DNA of 64,000 nt, taken from positions 62,001 to 126,000 of the forward strand of contig JAJYUV010000003.1 in the NCBI GenBank assembly GCA_021792355.1, written 5' to 3'. Of the stretch, positions 45,886-52,943 are shown one piece after another. A model generated the notes under the pieces. It did not search any database, was not told where the DNA came from, and saw nothing but the letters and a program-made list of their open reading frames with translations. A program made the position numbers and the translations under genes. Position 1 is the stretch's first letter. Each line of letters starts with the position of its first letter. This DNA is from Thermoplasmata archaeon (GTDB lineage: Archaea > Thermoplasmatota > Thermoplasmata > Thermoplasmatales > GCA-001856825).

Positions 45886-47615
45886 TTCTCGGCTCCGTCG
45901 TCCATCTTGGTATCTTCCTTGCTAGAGTTGGCCGCAGCCCGTATAGTCATAGTCTTGGAAGGCTCCCCGTGAACATATCTTCCACCCATGAGGGCAGAGA
46001 ATATTGCTCCGATAATTGTGAGGATTATAGCGACGTATATCGAATAGCTGAGACCTGTCATGAAGGATGGTCCTATAGCCGTGGGGAAGAAGGAAAGTGA
46101 CTTCAGTGCGTTAAGCGCATTTTGAGGGATTAAATTCAGCATTGAAGCTGGGAGGGCAGACACAGGATTGATTCCTAAGAAAGCAGCGAAGAGAGCGCCT
46201 TCAGGGGATATCTGTGAGAACGCAGAAGCCATTTGAGGTGGAAGACCAATAGAGATTGATATGCTGTACAGAGACGATGGTAGTTTTTCCGTGAATACGG
46301 TTATTGCGATAGCGAAGAAGATAACCATGCTCATAGTCTGGCCTATGTTTTGGAATGTTGTCCTCATCCCGCTTCCCGCTCCCCTGCTCTCTGGAGGTAG
46401 GGAGTTCATGACCGCTGTGGTATTGGGGGCAGCAAATAGGCCGCTTCCTATACCATTGAGCAGTAATATCAGTTCAAACTGCACGACATTGAAATTGTAC
46501 GGAAGCAAAGTGAGCAGAAACAGCGAAACGGCTGTTATGACCATCCCTGCGGTTGCGAACAATCTCGCACCATACTTGTCTGTAAGCATCCCTCCTACAG
46601 GTCCGAGTACTATGAAACCAACCATCATTGGCAGCATGTACACTCCAGCCCAGAAGGGAGTAGATGTGTAGTTATAACCGTGGAGTGGCAGATAGATTCC
46701 CTGCAGCCAGATCACCACAAGAAACATTATGGCGCCCCTCCCCAGCGAAGACACAAAATTTGCTAAATTCCCATATGCAAAGGCTCTTATTCTGAAGAGA
46801 TGAAGATTAAAGAGAGGATACTTGACCCTGGTCTCTACTAAGACGAATAGGATGACTAGAATTAGCCCAACTATTAGGGACGTCAATACCCACGGATTGC
46901 CCCAACCCATTGCAGCTTTACCGTACGGGGAAAGCGAGTAAGTGAGACCAAGGCTGATCAGGATCAAACCTCCAGCAAGAGTTAAATTTCCGAAAATGTC
47001 CATTGGTACTTTGACTCTTTTTGACGTTTCTTTCAGTTTAAATACGGACCATAAGGACCCAGCCACAGCAAACGGTACGCTCACCACGAACACCATGTGC
47101 CAGTCATACGAAACTAGGAGTCCACCAGCGATAAGTCCTATCAGAGAACCCGCGATAAATGCGATTTGATTGATGCCCAAAGCCCTGCCCCGTTCGGTTG
47201 GACCAAAAGCATCTGTAATCAAGGCAGTGCTATTGACCATTAGCAGGCCGCCTCCTGCTCCCTGGATCATCCTAAACGCTATTAGCAACAAGGCTCCTGT
47301 ATTCTTCGTGTTGCTGGGAATTATAGACAAAAGTATTGAACTGGCTGCGAACACTATGAACCCTAGGGTATAAAACCTGGTTCGACCGTACATATCGGAT
47401 ATCCTTCCAAAAGTGACAAGAAGCGTTGCCAGAATGATGCTATAGCCCATCATCACCCATAGAAGCACTGCAAACTCACCAGGAGCTAAGGGATCGATTC
47501 CCAACCCCCTAAAAATTGCAGGAAGCGAAATCAACACTATTGTCATGTTGATAGAACCCATTAATCCGCCAAGCGTTGTATTAACAAGGACTGTCCATTT
47601 GTATTCCATTCCCAC
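45882..47615 (-). CDS. MFS drug exporter, DHA2-like
   Basis: The 577-residue protein has about 14 predicted helices, with LVTFGRISDMYGRTRFYTLG (motif A) and GSGMRTTFQNIGQTMSMVIFF late in the chain. The first helix is TVLVNTTLGGLMGSINMTIVLISLP. This is the DHA2 or QacA-type drug exporter pattern. The MarR gene overlaps its stop, so the two form an operon under a regulator that probably senses the substrate. Substrate unknown. Confidence 0.92.
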   Translation of the reverse strand: MGMEYKWTVLVNTTLGGLMGSINMTIVLISLPAIFRGLGIDPLAPGEFAVLLWVMMGYSIILATLLVTFGRISDMYGRTRFYTLGFIVFAASSILLSIIPSNTKNTGALLLIAFRMIQGAGGGLLMVNSTALITDAFGPTERGRALGINQIAFIAGSLIGLIAGGLLVSYDWHMVFVVSVPFAVAGSLWSVFKLKETSKRVKVPMDIFGNLTLAGGLILISLGLTYSLSPYGKAAMGWGNPWVLTSLIVGLILVILFVLVETRVKYPLFNLHLFRIRAFAYGNLANFVSSLGRGAIMFLVVIWLQGIYLPLHGYNYTSTPFWAGVYMLPMMVGFIVLGPVGGMLTDKYGARLFATAGMVITAVSLFLLTLLPYNFNVVQFELILLLNGIGSGLFAAPNTTAVMNSLPPESRGAGSGMRTTFQNIGQTMSMVIFFAIAITVFTEKLPSSLYSISISIGLPPQMASAFSQISPEGALFAAFLGINPVSALPASMLNLIPQNALNALKSLSFFPTAIGPSFMTGLSYSIYVAIILTIIGAIFSALMGGRYVHGEPSKTMTIRAAANSSKEDTKMDDGAEK

Positions 47616-47741
47616 GGAGAGTTATTTCGAAATTAAAAGATTTACTATTGAAATATTTAAGGATGCCAAAAATCTACTATCAAAAATCTAGATTCTGTCA
47701 TACCGTCAAGGAGATATCCAGAAACATAATAGTGCATTTAG

Positions 47742-48557
47742 ATGAACGGCATAAAAGACTCTATCAGGGAAATGAAGAAGGACTACACACACGGTTCATC
47801 GTGGTATTACGAAAGAATTTCTCAATTATTGGTCAATGTAGATCAGGAGGGGTTAACCATTCTACTGAGGTCTCTAGGGTCTATTCGCCCGGGAATGGGA
47901 AGCATTGCAAACATTGAAGAAGTCGTGAAGAGGGAGAAAGTGGCGAATGTTTACTCAGCAAGGAAACTTGGTCAGAAACTATCAGACTATTCGGAGAGAT
48001 GCAAAATAGAATTGAACAGGAATTTGGAGAAGTTAAATGGTAAAAAGATCATGACTATCAGCTACAGCAGCGCAATAAGACGCTTAATTGAAAGGTCGCC
48101 TCCAGATAAACTGGTACTGCTTGATTCTAAACCTGGCAAAGAAAGCAGAACTGCAGCCAAGAACTATGGGAAATTTTGCAAAGTAATGGTAGTACCTGAT
48201 AGCTCTATGTATTCATATATGAACTCGGTTGACTTGGTCGTAACGGGTTTTGATGGACTTTACGCAAATGGCTTCTTGACAAACAAGGTTGGAACCTACC
48301 CTCTGTATCTAAGTGCCAGAGAAGCAGGAATAGAGGTTCTCGCAATAGGAGAGTCTTTTAAATCAACCATAAATCAGAAGGTTGAGATTTCCGAAAGAAA
48401 CGTCAGATTCTTTGGAAGGCGGTACACTGTCCCTTTGCTTGAATCGGTTCCCCTCAAATACGTGGATCGATTGGTCACGGATCAAGGCCAATTCATCAGG
48501 CCAGACTTTAAAACGGTCGAATTACTGCACGATGCTTTCTTACAAGGGGTGAAATAG
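47742..48557 (+). CDS. eIF2B-alpha/ribose-1,5-bisphosphate isomerase family protein
   Basis: The 271-residue protein matches the eIF-2B alpha/beta/delta fold: an N-terminal helical part and a C-terminal Rossmann-like domain with MTISYSSAIRRLIE, VLLDSKPGKESRTAAKN and VDLVVTGFDGLYANGFLTNKVGTYPLYLSARE. The family covers translation factor-like subunits, methylthioribose-1-phosphate isomerase and archaeal ribose-1,5-bisphosphate isomerase. The short length and loss of parts of the canonical catalytic pattern keep the substrate open. A COG1058 gene follows 56 bases downstream. Confidence 0.85.
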   Translation: MNGIKDSIREMKKDYTHGSSWYYERISQLLVNVDQEGLTILLRSLGSIRPGMGSIANIEEVVKREKVANVYSARKLGQKLSDYSERCKIELNRNLEKLNGKKIMTISYSSAIRRLIERSPPDKLVLLDSKPGKESRTAAKNYGKFCKVMVVPDSSMYSYMNSVDLVVTGFDGLYANGFLTNKVGTYPLYLSAREAGIEVLAIGESFKSTINQKVEISERNVRFFGRRYTVPLLESVPLKYVDRLVTDQGQFIRPDFKTVELLHDAFLQGVK

Positions 48558-48613
48558 TTCAATCTGTAGTGCCAAACAGAAATTAATAAGACACTGTCGA
48601 TACTATCCAGAAC

Positions 48614-49387
48614 GTGAAAGCGTGCATCATAACAATTGGAAATGAAATACTTAAGGGAAAGACCGTCAACACGAATGCCGCCGAGATTGGCAGAATGCTT
48701 TACTTTTCTGGTTATGATGTTTTCAGGGGACTTACGGTTCCAGACGCTAAGGAGGAGATTGGAAACGCATTCCGATCTCTCATCGGAGAGTGTGACGTAA
48801 TTGTTTCTTCAGGAGGCTTAGGTCCCACTTTTGATGACATTACCGTTTCCTCTTTTGCGCAAGAATTCAAGATGCCAATTCAAAGGGATGAGGAGATTTA
48901 CGCAATCATCAAAGCGAGAACGGAGGAGAAGGGTCTTGAGATGACCAAGGAAAGGGAAAAGATGGCCATGATCCCTAGTGGATCTTCTGCAATAAGAAAC
49001 ACTGTAGGGACTGCTCCTGGTATTGACTGCAAAATTGGATCTGCTAGAATTTTCATACTGCCTGGAGTCCCCGCAGAGATGAGATCAATGCTACAGTATG
49101 TCGAACGAGCAATCAAATTGAAAGACAGCTTCTACTTTGAAGATTCTTTACAGATAAAGGGTATATTCGAAGCTACGCTCGCTCCATTTGTCAGTGAATT
49201 GATGAGGAAATATAAGGGCAATGTGTACATCAAGACGCACCCTACTATTGGAGAGAAAGGCGAGTCAGAATTGGAAGTGGAAGTTTCGGCGAAATCTGAC
49301 AAACTTGAGAAATCGGAAAGTCTCGTGAAAGAAGTCTTAAAGGAGATTGAGAAAATAAAATTAAAACTTCTGAAAGATAGTCTATGA
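48614..49387 (+). CDS. COG1058/CinA N-terminal-like molybdopterin-binding domain protein
   Basis: The 257-residue protein begins with CIITIGNEILKGKTVNTNAAEIGRMLYFSGYDV and holds VSSGGLGPTFDDIT, the signature of the MoCF-like domain of CinA. In this group some members are ADP-ribose or NAD-related pyrophosphatases. The start is GTG; the C-terminal CinA deamidase domain is absent, as in many archaeal forms. It lies after the eIF2B-like gene on the same strand. Confidence 0.88.
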   Translation: MKACIITIGNEILKGKTVNTNAAEIGRMLYFSGYDVFRGLTVPDAKEEIGNAFRSLIGECDVIVSSGGLGPTFDDITVSSFAQEFKMPIQRDEEIYAIIKARTEEKGLEMTKEREKMAMIPSGSSAIRNTVGTAPGIDCKIGSARIFILPGVPAEMRSMLQYVERAIKLKDSFYFEDSLQIKGIFEATLAPFVSELMRKYKGNVYIKTHPTIGEKGESELEVEVSAKSDKLEKSESLVKEVLKEIEKIKLKLLKDSL

Positions 49388-49469
49388 CACCTACAGTTCT
49401 CGTGGATTTATCACGTATTTGATTGATTTTATTTTAGACTCCTTGCGAATTGTAACTGCGGAGAGGTGC

Positions 49470-49865
49470 CTAATTCTTTCGTTCCTCAAGAAAAGATATT
49501 GCGCGATCCATCAGGATTAGCTTTCTGCCAGCATCTAATGAGTCTATCTCGTCCTCATTAAGGAGAGTCATTCTCGAAAGAAGCGCGTATCTTCTCTTTT
49601 CCAACTCATTTATGAGTAACAACTTGGCCCTTTCTTTTGCAGATTCAAAATCGTTCCCTGCTGCCACTCTTTTGACATACAGTAGGTAAAGAAGGTTAGA
49701 GAAGAACACGTTAGGTGCGATCTCAAAATAATCTTCTCTTTTCCTAGAGAATTCGATTTTGTGAAGTGAGACTAGCAAGTTTGTATCTTCCGGCACTCTT
49801 TCAAGATTTTCTCTGAAAGGCTTAAGGAGCCTTCCCCTCTCATCTGCTTCTTCGTAGGTAGTCAT
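49470..49865 (-). CDS. helical protein, unknown family
   Basis: The 131-residue protein is predicted mostly helical, with many Lys, Glu and Arg residues and no membrane helix. Segments such as VFFSNLLYLLYVKRVAAGNDFESAKERAKLLLINELEKRR look like a long amphipathic helix. I do not recognise it; a distant GINS-like helical replication subunit was considered but the evidence is too thin. It is the first gene upstream of the structured RNA and module 2, on the opposite strand. Confidence 0.65.
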   Translation of the reverse strand: MTTYEEADERGRLLKPFRENLERVPEDTNLLVSLHKIEFSRKREDYFEIAPNVFFSNLLYLLYVKRVAAGNDFESAKERAKLLLINELEKRRYALLSRMTLLNEDEIDSLDAGRKLILMDRAISFLEERKN

Positions 49866-50027
49866 GCAAGTGCCCTCACTATTGGATCTTGTCTTCGAGT
49901 CACGTTTGATGACTTAATCTCTTTCGTGATAGAAGAAATGGATTTAAATCTCGGTTCCGTACTAGACTTATTCGGTAGACACAGTTTATGTTCAAAAATA
50001 TTTATATCTAATAACCAGTGAGAATTA

Positions 50028-50181
50028 GATAGTGTCGTATCCCTTAAAGGTACACACATATCGTTCGTTGCCTCACGGGAAAAACAGGTAAGACCAAGAC
50101 TACGGCAGAGAGTGGGATGCACTAACGAGGAGGGGGATAAGCTCCTCGGTGTATTGCCATCTCTCCGTCGAAGTCCTTTTT
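50028..50181 (+). ncRNA. putative structured non-coding RNA upstream of module 2
   Basis: A TATA-like ATTTATAT at 50000-50007 would place transcription start near 50028. A first hairpin pairs 50032-50042 with 50049-50057 (about nine pairs). A second long hairpin runs from 50102 to 50168 with about 26 pairs in four helical blocks and small bulges, ending in CGAGGAG/CTCCTCG around a nine-base loop. A T-run at 50177-50181 follows as a terminator would. No protein frame with support lies here. It is not tRNA, SRP or RNase P RNA. It could be a stand-alone RNA or a leader. Confidence 0.5.
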
Positions 50182-50324
50182 GTGCAACATTTTCTATCCT
50201 TTTTACATGCTGCATCTGTTCCAAGTGCAGAATTGGGCTACTTCGCATCACCCAATTAGTACTTGTGTAGTCTAAATTCATCATTTGCGAACTCTAATAA
50301 TAGTGGGGGTATTCAATAGTATGA

Positions 50325-50351
50325 TAAAGTTAGAAAATGTTTCTAACTTTA
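50325..50351. promoter_or_regulatory. 27-base palindrome upstream of module 2 peptide
   Basis: Two perfect 12-base arms (TAAAGTTAGAAA and its complement) flank a three-base centre. The core GTTAGAA-N5-TTCTAAC at 50329-50347 matches the module 1 site. The centre is 61 bases before the peptide start codon and the arms end just upstream of the TATA-like box. This is a strong operator candidate. Confidence 0.8.
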
Positions 50352-50357
50352 CAGTAG

Positions 50358-50367
50358 TATCGAAATA
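50358..50367 (+). promoter_or_regulatory. TATA-like box of module 2 peptide promoter
   Basis: TATCGAAATA starts 41 bases before the peptide ATG, matching the module 1 box at 42 bases. AGTAT...AAATA with following CC is common to both. The expected transcription start is about 12 bases before the ATG. Confidence 0.6.
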
Positions 50368-50398
50368 CCAGTACTTCATAAATAGACGGGGGATAACA

Positions 50399-50494
50399 AT
50401 GTTTGAATTGATCACAGCCGTGCTTTCTCTCGTGGGATTCACGTACTTCGCAATCGTGAGACCACTTGGTGGGACGTTTATCGGTGGGGCTTAA
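50399..50494 (+). CDS. module 2 hydrophobic peptide (31 residues)
   Basis: The 31-residue frame starts at an ATG with GGGGGAT four bases upstream. It has Glu at position 3, a hydrophobic helix (about 4-20), then RPLGG and a GGA end. The 33-residue peptide at 40625 shares this layout and the PLGG...GG tail. It is followed by family A after 60 bases and then family B on the same strand. A longer frame starting at 50285 runs through the palindrome and promoter and is rejected as the start. Possible roles are signalling peptide, membrane toxin or membrane modulator; all are inferred. Confidence 0.75.
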   Translation: MFELITAVLSLVGFTYFAIVRPLGGTFIGGA

Positions 50495-50517
50495 AGTCTT
50501 CCCGGTCTCAAAACATT

Positions 50518-50540
50518 TTTCTAACTTTTTTATATTATGT
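50518..50540 (+). promoter_or_regulatory. half-site and TATA-like box before module 2 family A gene
   Basis: TTTCTAAC at 50518-50525 is one arm of the palindrome and is followed by a TATA-like TTTTATATTA. This would start transcription close to the family A ATG at 50555, giving a leaderless mRNA. It suggests that the same factor may also act here. Module 1 has no evident half-site at this place. Confidence 0.5.
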
Positions 50541-50554
50541 AATATTGTTGTTTG

Positions 50555-51505
50555 ATGGTTTTTAGTCAAGACGGGGTGACTTGTCCGGTCTGTGGCAGTG
50601 CTGCGAGGCTCACAAGAAAGTGGGTATTAAATAAGTACAGTAAACGATACGACTATTTCGTATACCATCATAAAGGATACGTTCATTATGCCAATCAAAA
50701 TACTCAATCCTCAAAAGGATTTAGGAAAGGGCAGCTGGAAAAAATACTGATTGAAACAATTAATTCTCAAGCATTTAAGCTGGGTTCTTTTCGAATATCG
50801 GATCTTAAGAAATTGCTTGTAGGGAGTTATCCAAATATCGGATTTGGCTCGTTGAAAGTGAGTCTTAACAGGTTAGCGGAAGTTGGAATAGTTGAGAGAC
50901 AGAAGATTGGCATGAGATTGTTTTACATAAACACGGTATCAAAAGAGAGATTGAGCTTCATTATAGATTCAGTATCGTTCTCTCTGGAAGATATTGGCAA
51001 CGATTCAATGCTCACTAAACATACCACCTTTTATAAAATCAAGAATGATCATACGTGGCCTCTGTACTTCATTCCATATAGAGTCGTCGGAGATAGCGAT
51101 ATAGATTTCAAAGAAATGAAACTGAGCGGATTTGATCACACAAACTCTAAGTTTGCTACAGTGATATTGATCGAAGAGGCTCCAAAGGACAAAAGATTTC
51201 TGCTGAAACTCCCTACCCCACTTTTTCCTGGAGAATTTAGAGAGATAATAATTGAGTATTACTGGCCTGAACCAAAACAAACGTATGTGTTTTCAGCTGC
51301 CACTAAGGTTACGAGTTTTGAATTCTCAATATCAGGTAACAATCTTGGGAGACTGACTGTCTCTCTGACTTCTGTTTCAAATAACGAAACAATTGACCTC
51401 TCGAAAGAAGTGAAGGAAACTTCGACTTCAAAATGGGAAAGTGTAAGAAGGATTAAGCTCACCGAAGTTGAACCATTTTCAGTTCTTCAACTGAAATGGA
51501 GATAA
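50555..51505 (+). CDS. module 2 family A protein: zinc ribbon, winged helix, C-terminal beta domain
   Basis: From the ATG at 50555 the product is 316 residues. A zinc module CPVC, RKWVLNKYSKRYDYFVYHH and VHYAN covers about 9-45. A helical and winged-helix part follows (KVSLNRLAEVGIVERQKIGMRLFY), then the beta domain WPLYFIPYRVVGDSDIDF, KRFLLKLPTPLFPGE, IEYYWPEPKQ, AATKV. Sequence motifs and order match the family A protein at 39610. A TTG three bases upstream is a weaker start. Function is unknown. Likely a transcription factor reading the module palindrome, with the beta domain as sensor or interaction surface. Confidence 0.82.
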   Translation: MVFSQDGVTCPVCGSAARLTRKWVLNKYSKRYDYFVYHHKGYVHYANQNTQSSKGFRKGQLEKILIETINSQAFKLGSFRISDLKKLLVGSYPNIGFGSLKVSLNRLAEVGIVERQKIGMRLFYINTVSKERLSFIIDSVSFSLEDIGNDSMLTKHTTFYKIKNDHTWPLYFIPYRVVGDSDIDFKEMKLSGFDHTNSKFATVILIEEAPKDKRFLLKLPTPLFPGEFREIIIEYYWPEPKQTYVFSAATKVTSFEFSISGNNLGRLTVSLTSVSNNETIDLSKEVKETSTSKWESVRRIKLTEVEPFSVLQLKWR

Positions 51506-51570
51506 GGAAGAGAAAATTTATGTGATTTAATGGCGAAACTTGAATATCAAAAAATACAATCATCTATAGG

Positions 51571-52533
51571 ATGGGAAGGAGAGCAAAACAAGAAATTTGC
51601 AGAGTGTGCGGTGAACAAGCAAAAAAACTTGCTTATTATTCGCGGTCAAGGGGGAAAATTTATCGCTATTTAAGATTCATCCATAAAAATGGCGTAACCC
51701 ACTATTACAGAATTCCATCGGGGCCTGACCGTGAGGAAAGAGAAACCGTGCTACCGATTAAATCTGTTTTTGATACTCTTGAAGAAGTAATCAACACTAA
51801 AATGCGAGGGAGAGAACTTCGATTCGGAGAAATCAAATCTCTCATAGAAGCTTCCTATGGAAAACCTGTCAGTACCGCAACTTTATACAGAAACATTAAA
51901 AAGCTGCTAAACCTGGAAATGATCAGCAAGAGGTCAGATGCAGGAATCGTACTGTACGAGAGAAAGACGGAGAGAATACAGAGTAGAGAGATGCAAACAA
52001 GCTCGATGTCCATTGGTTTTGACTTCTCTAGAGAAAGGGTATTCGTGACTACATTTATTCACATCAGGAATAAGGGACTTGGTTTGATTACTGGCATCCC
52101 GATTTCTATACCCGTAGGGGAGATAAACTCTCTAAGTTCCATTAATTTGAGTGCATATGACCATACCAAGAAGATTGCGTTGAAGAACGAAAACATAGCC
52201 TATTCATACCCAGGGCGTACAGGGGTTTCGATCGGACTAAACAGGCCGCTACGAAGATCTGAAGAAGAAGAGCTGTTCTTAAGTTACAGCTTTAAGAATG
52301 TTAACCAAAGAATCAAAATAAACATCCTGTCTGATGTCGATGTCCTTAGGGTCAGCTGCGAGGTTTCCAGGGATAAGAATGTGGAAATAAAGAAGATCTT
52401 GGTCGATGGGCTTAAGGAAGTAGTCTCCGAGACAATAAGGAGGAGTGGAACTCAACCTGGCCGTACTGTTGTCGAAGCAGAATTTGAAAACGCATCCAGA
52501 GGAGACACCATAGTAATATCACTAGTGCAATGA
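51571..52533 (+). CDS. module 2 family B protein: zinc ribbon, winged helix, C-terminal beta domain
   Basis: The 320-residue protein has CRVCG and IHKNGVTH (CxxC/Hx5H, about 10-45), a winged helix with TATLYRNIKKLLNLEMISKRSDAG, and a C-terminal domain sharing GIPISIPVGEINSL, DHTKKI, IAYSYPGRTG, NRPLRRSE and EAEFENASRGDTIVIS with the B protein at 38605. It follows family A by 65 bases. Family A and B share the zinc module and layout, so the two may be ancient paralogues working as a pair. Function unknown. Confidence 0.82.
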   Translation: MGRRAKQEICRVCGEQAKKLAYYSRSRGKIYRYLRFIHKNGVTHYYRIPSGPDREERETVLPIKSVFDTLEEVINTKMRGRELRFGEIKSLIEASYGKPVSTATLYRNIKKLLNLEMISKRSDAGIVLYERKTERIQSREMQTSSMSIGFDFSRERVFVTTFIHIRNKGLGLITGIPISIPVGEINSLSSINLSAYDHTKKIALKNENIAYSYPGRTGVSIGLNRPLRRSEEEELFLSYSFKNVNQRIKINILSDVDVLRVSCEVSRDKNVEIKKILVDGLKEVVSETIRRSGTQPGRTVVEAEFENASRGDTIVISLVQ

Positions 52534-52661
52534 GTAGGATATCCCTGAATAGAAGCTAAGTCAGGGTGAAAATATAATACGCGCCGGTTTTCTGTGTTCT
52601 AAATGAGTAGGGGATTTGCAAGTTGGCAATTCATCTGTTTGTAGCAAATTGTATGATGTAA

Positions 52662-52736
52662 CGCCCGAGCTGGGATTCGAACCCAGGTCTGAGGCTCCGC
52701 AGGCCTCTAGGATAATCCAAACTACCCCACTCGGGC
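52662..52736 (-). tRNA. tRNA-Arg (anticodon GCG)
   Basis: The minus-strand sequence folds into a cloverleaf: acceptor GCCCGAG/CTCGGGC with G discriminator, D arm, anticodon stem GAGGC/GCCTC with loop CTGCGGA (anticodon GCG, arginine CGC), and T arm with GGTTCGAATCC. No CCA is encoded. A TATA-like CTTTATTTAG lies about 30 bases upstream, inside the Pcc1-like coding sequence. The 5' end overlaps that gene's last codons. Confidence 0.96.
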
Positions 52737-52943
52737 TTCCAGTTTTTGTGATACTCTCTCTAAATAAAGGATAGACTCAAGGAATTCGTTAAGCGTCTTT
52801 CTGACGTCGTTAGTTTCTCCGTTGACAGTACAACTGTACCCGTTTTTAGTTTTCTTGCAACCTATGTACTTCTTGTGGTCCTCGATGATTCCTTTGATGA
52901 TGTTGTCAATATCCCTACCAGTTATCTTTAGTTTCGCTTCAAT
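52722..52943 (-). CDS. Pcc1-like KEOPS subunit, 3' end overlapping tRNA-Arg
   Basis: A 73-residue frame starts at or near an ATT at 52943 that overlaps the upstream gene's TGA (no ATG in frame; a TAG lies 27 bases earlier). It reads IEAKLKITGRDIDNIIKGI early and TNDVRKTLNEFLESI late, which matches Pcc1, the small dimerising subunit of the KEOPS t6A complex (sheet, then slRatLNsyL helix). The last codons Ala-Arg-Val-Gly and the TAG fall within the tRNA-Arg gene. The unusual start and overlap lower certainty, but the match and length are typical. Confidence 0.5.
   Translation of the reverse strand: MEAKLKITGRDIDNIIKGIIEDHKKYIGCKKTKNGYSCTVNGETNDVRKTLNEFLESILYLERVSQKLEARVG

Noticed and set aside
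49470..49865. GINS-like replication subunit
   Set aside because: General helical likeness only; no diagnostic motif and no replication context, so left as unknown.
49862..50284. Minus-strand frame of 140 residues over the structured RNA region
   Set aside because: No family features, low-complexity composition, and it overlaps hairpins with a promoter on the other strand.
50285..50398. N-terminal extension of the module 2 peptide
   Set aside because: It would translate the palindrome and TATA-like box; the internal ATG at 50399 has a strong ribosome binding site and matches the module 1 peptide start.
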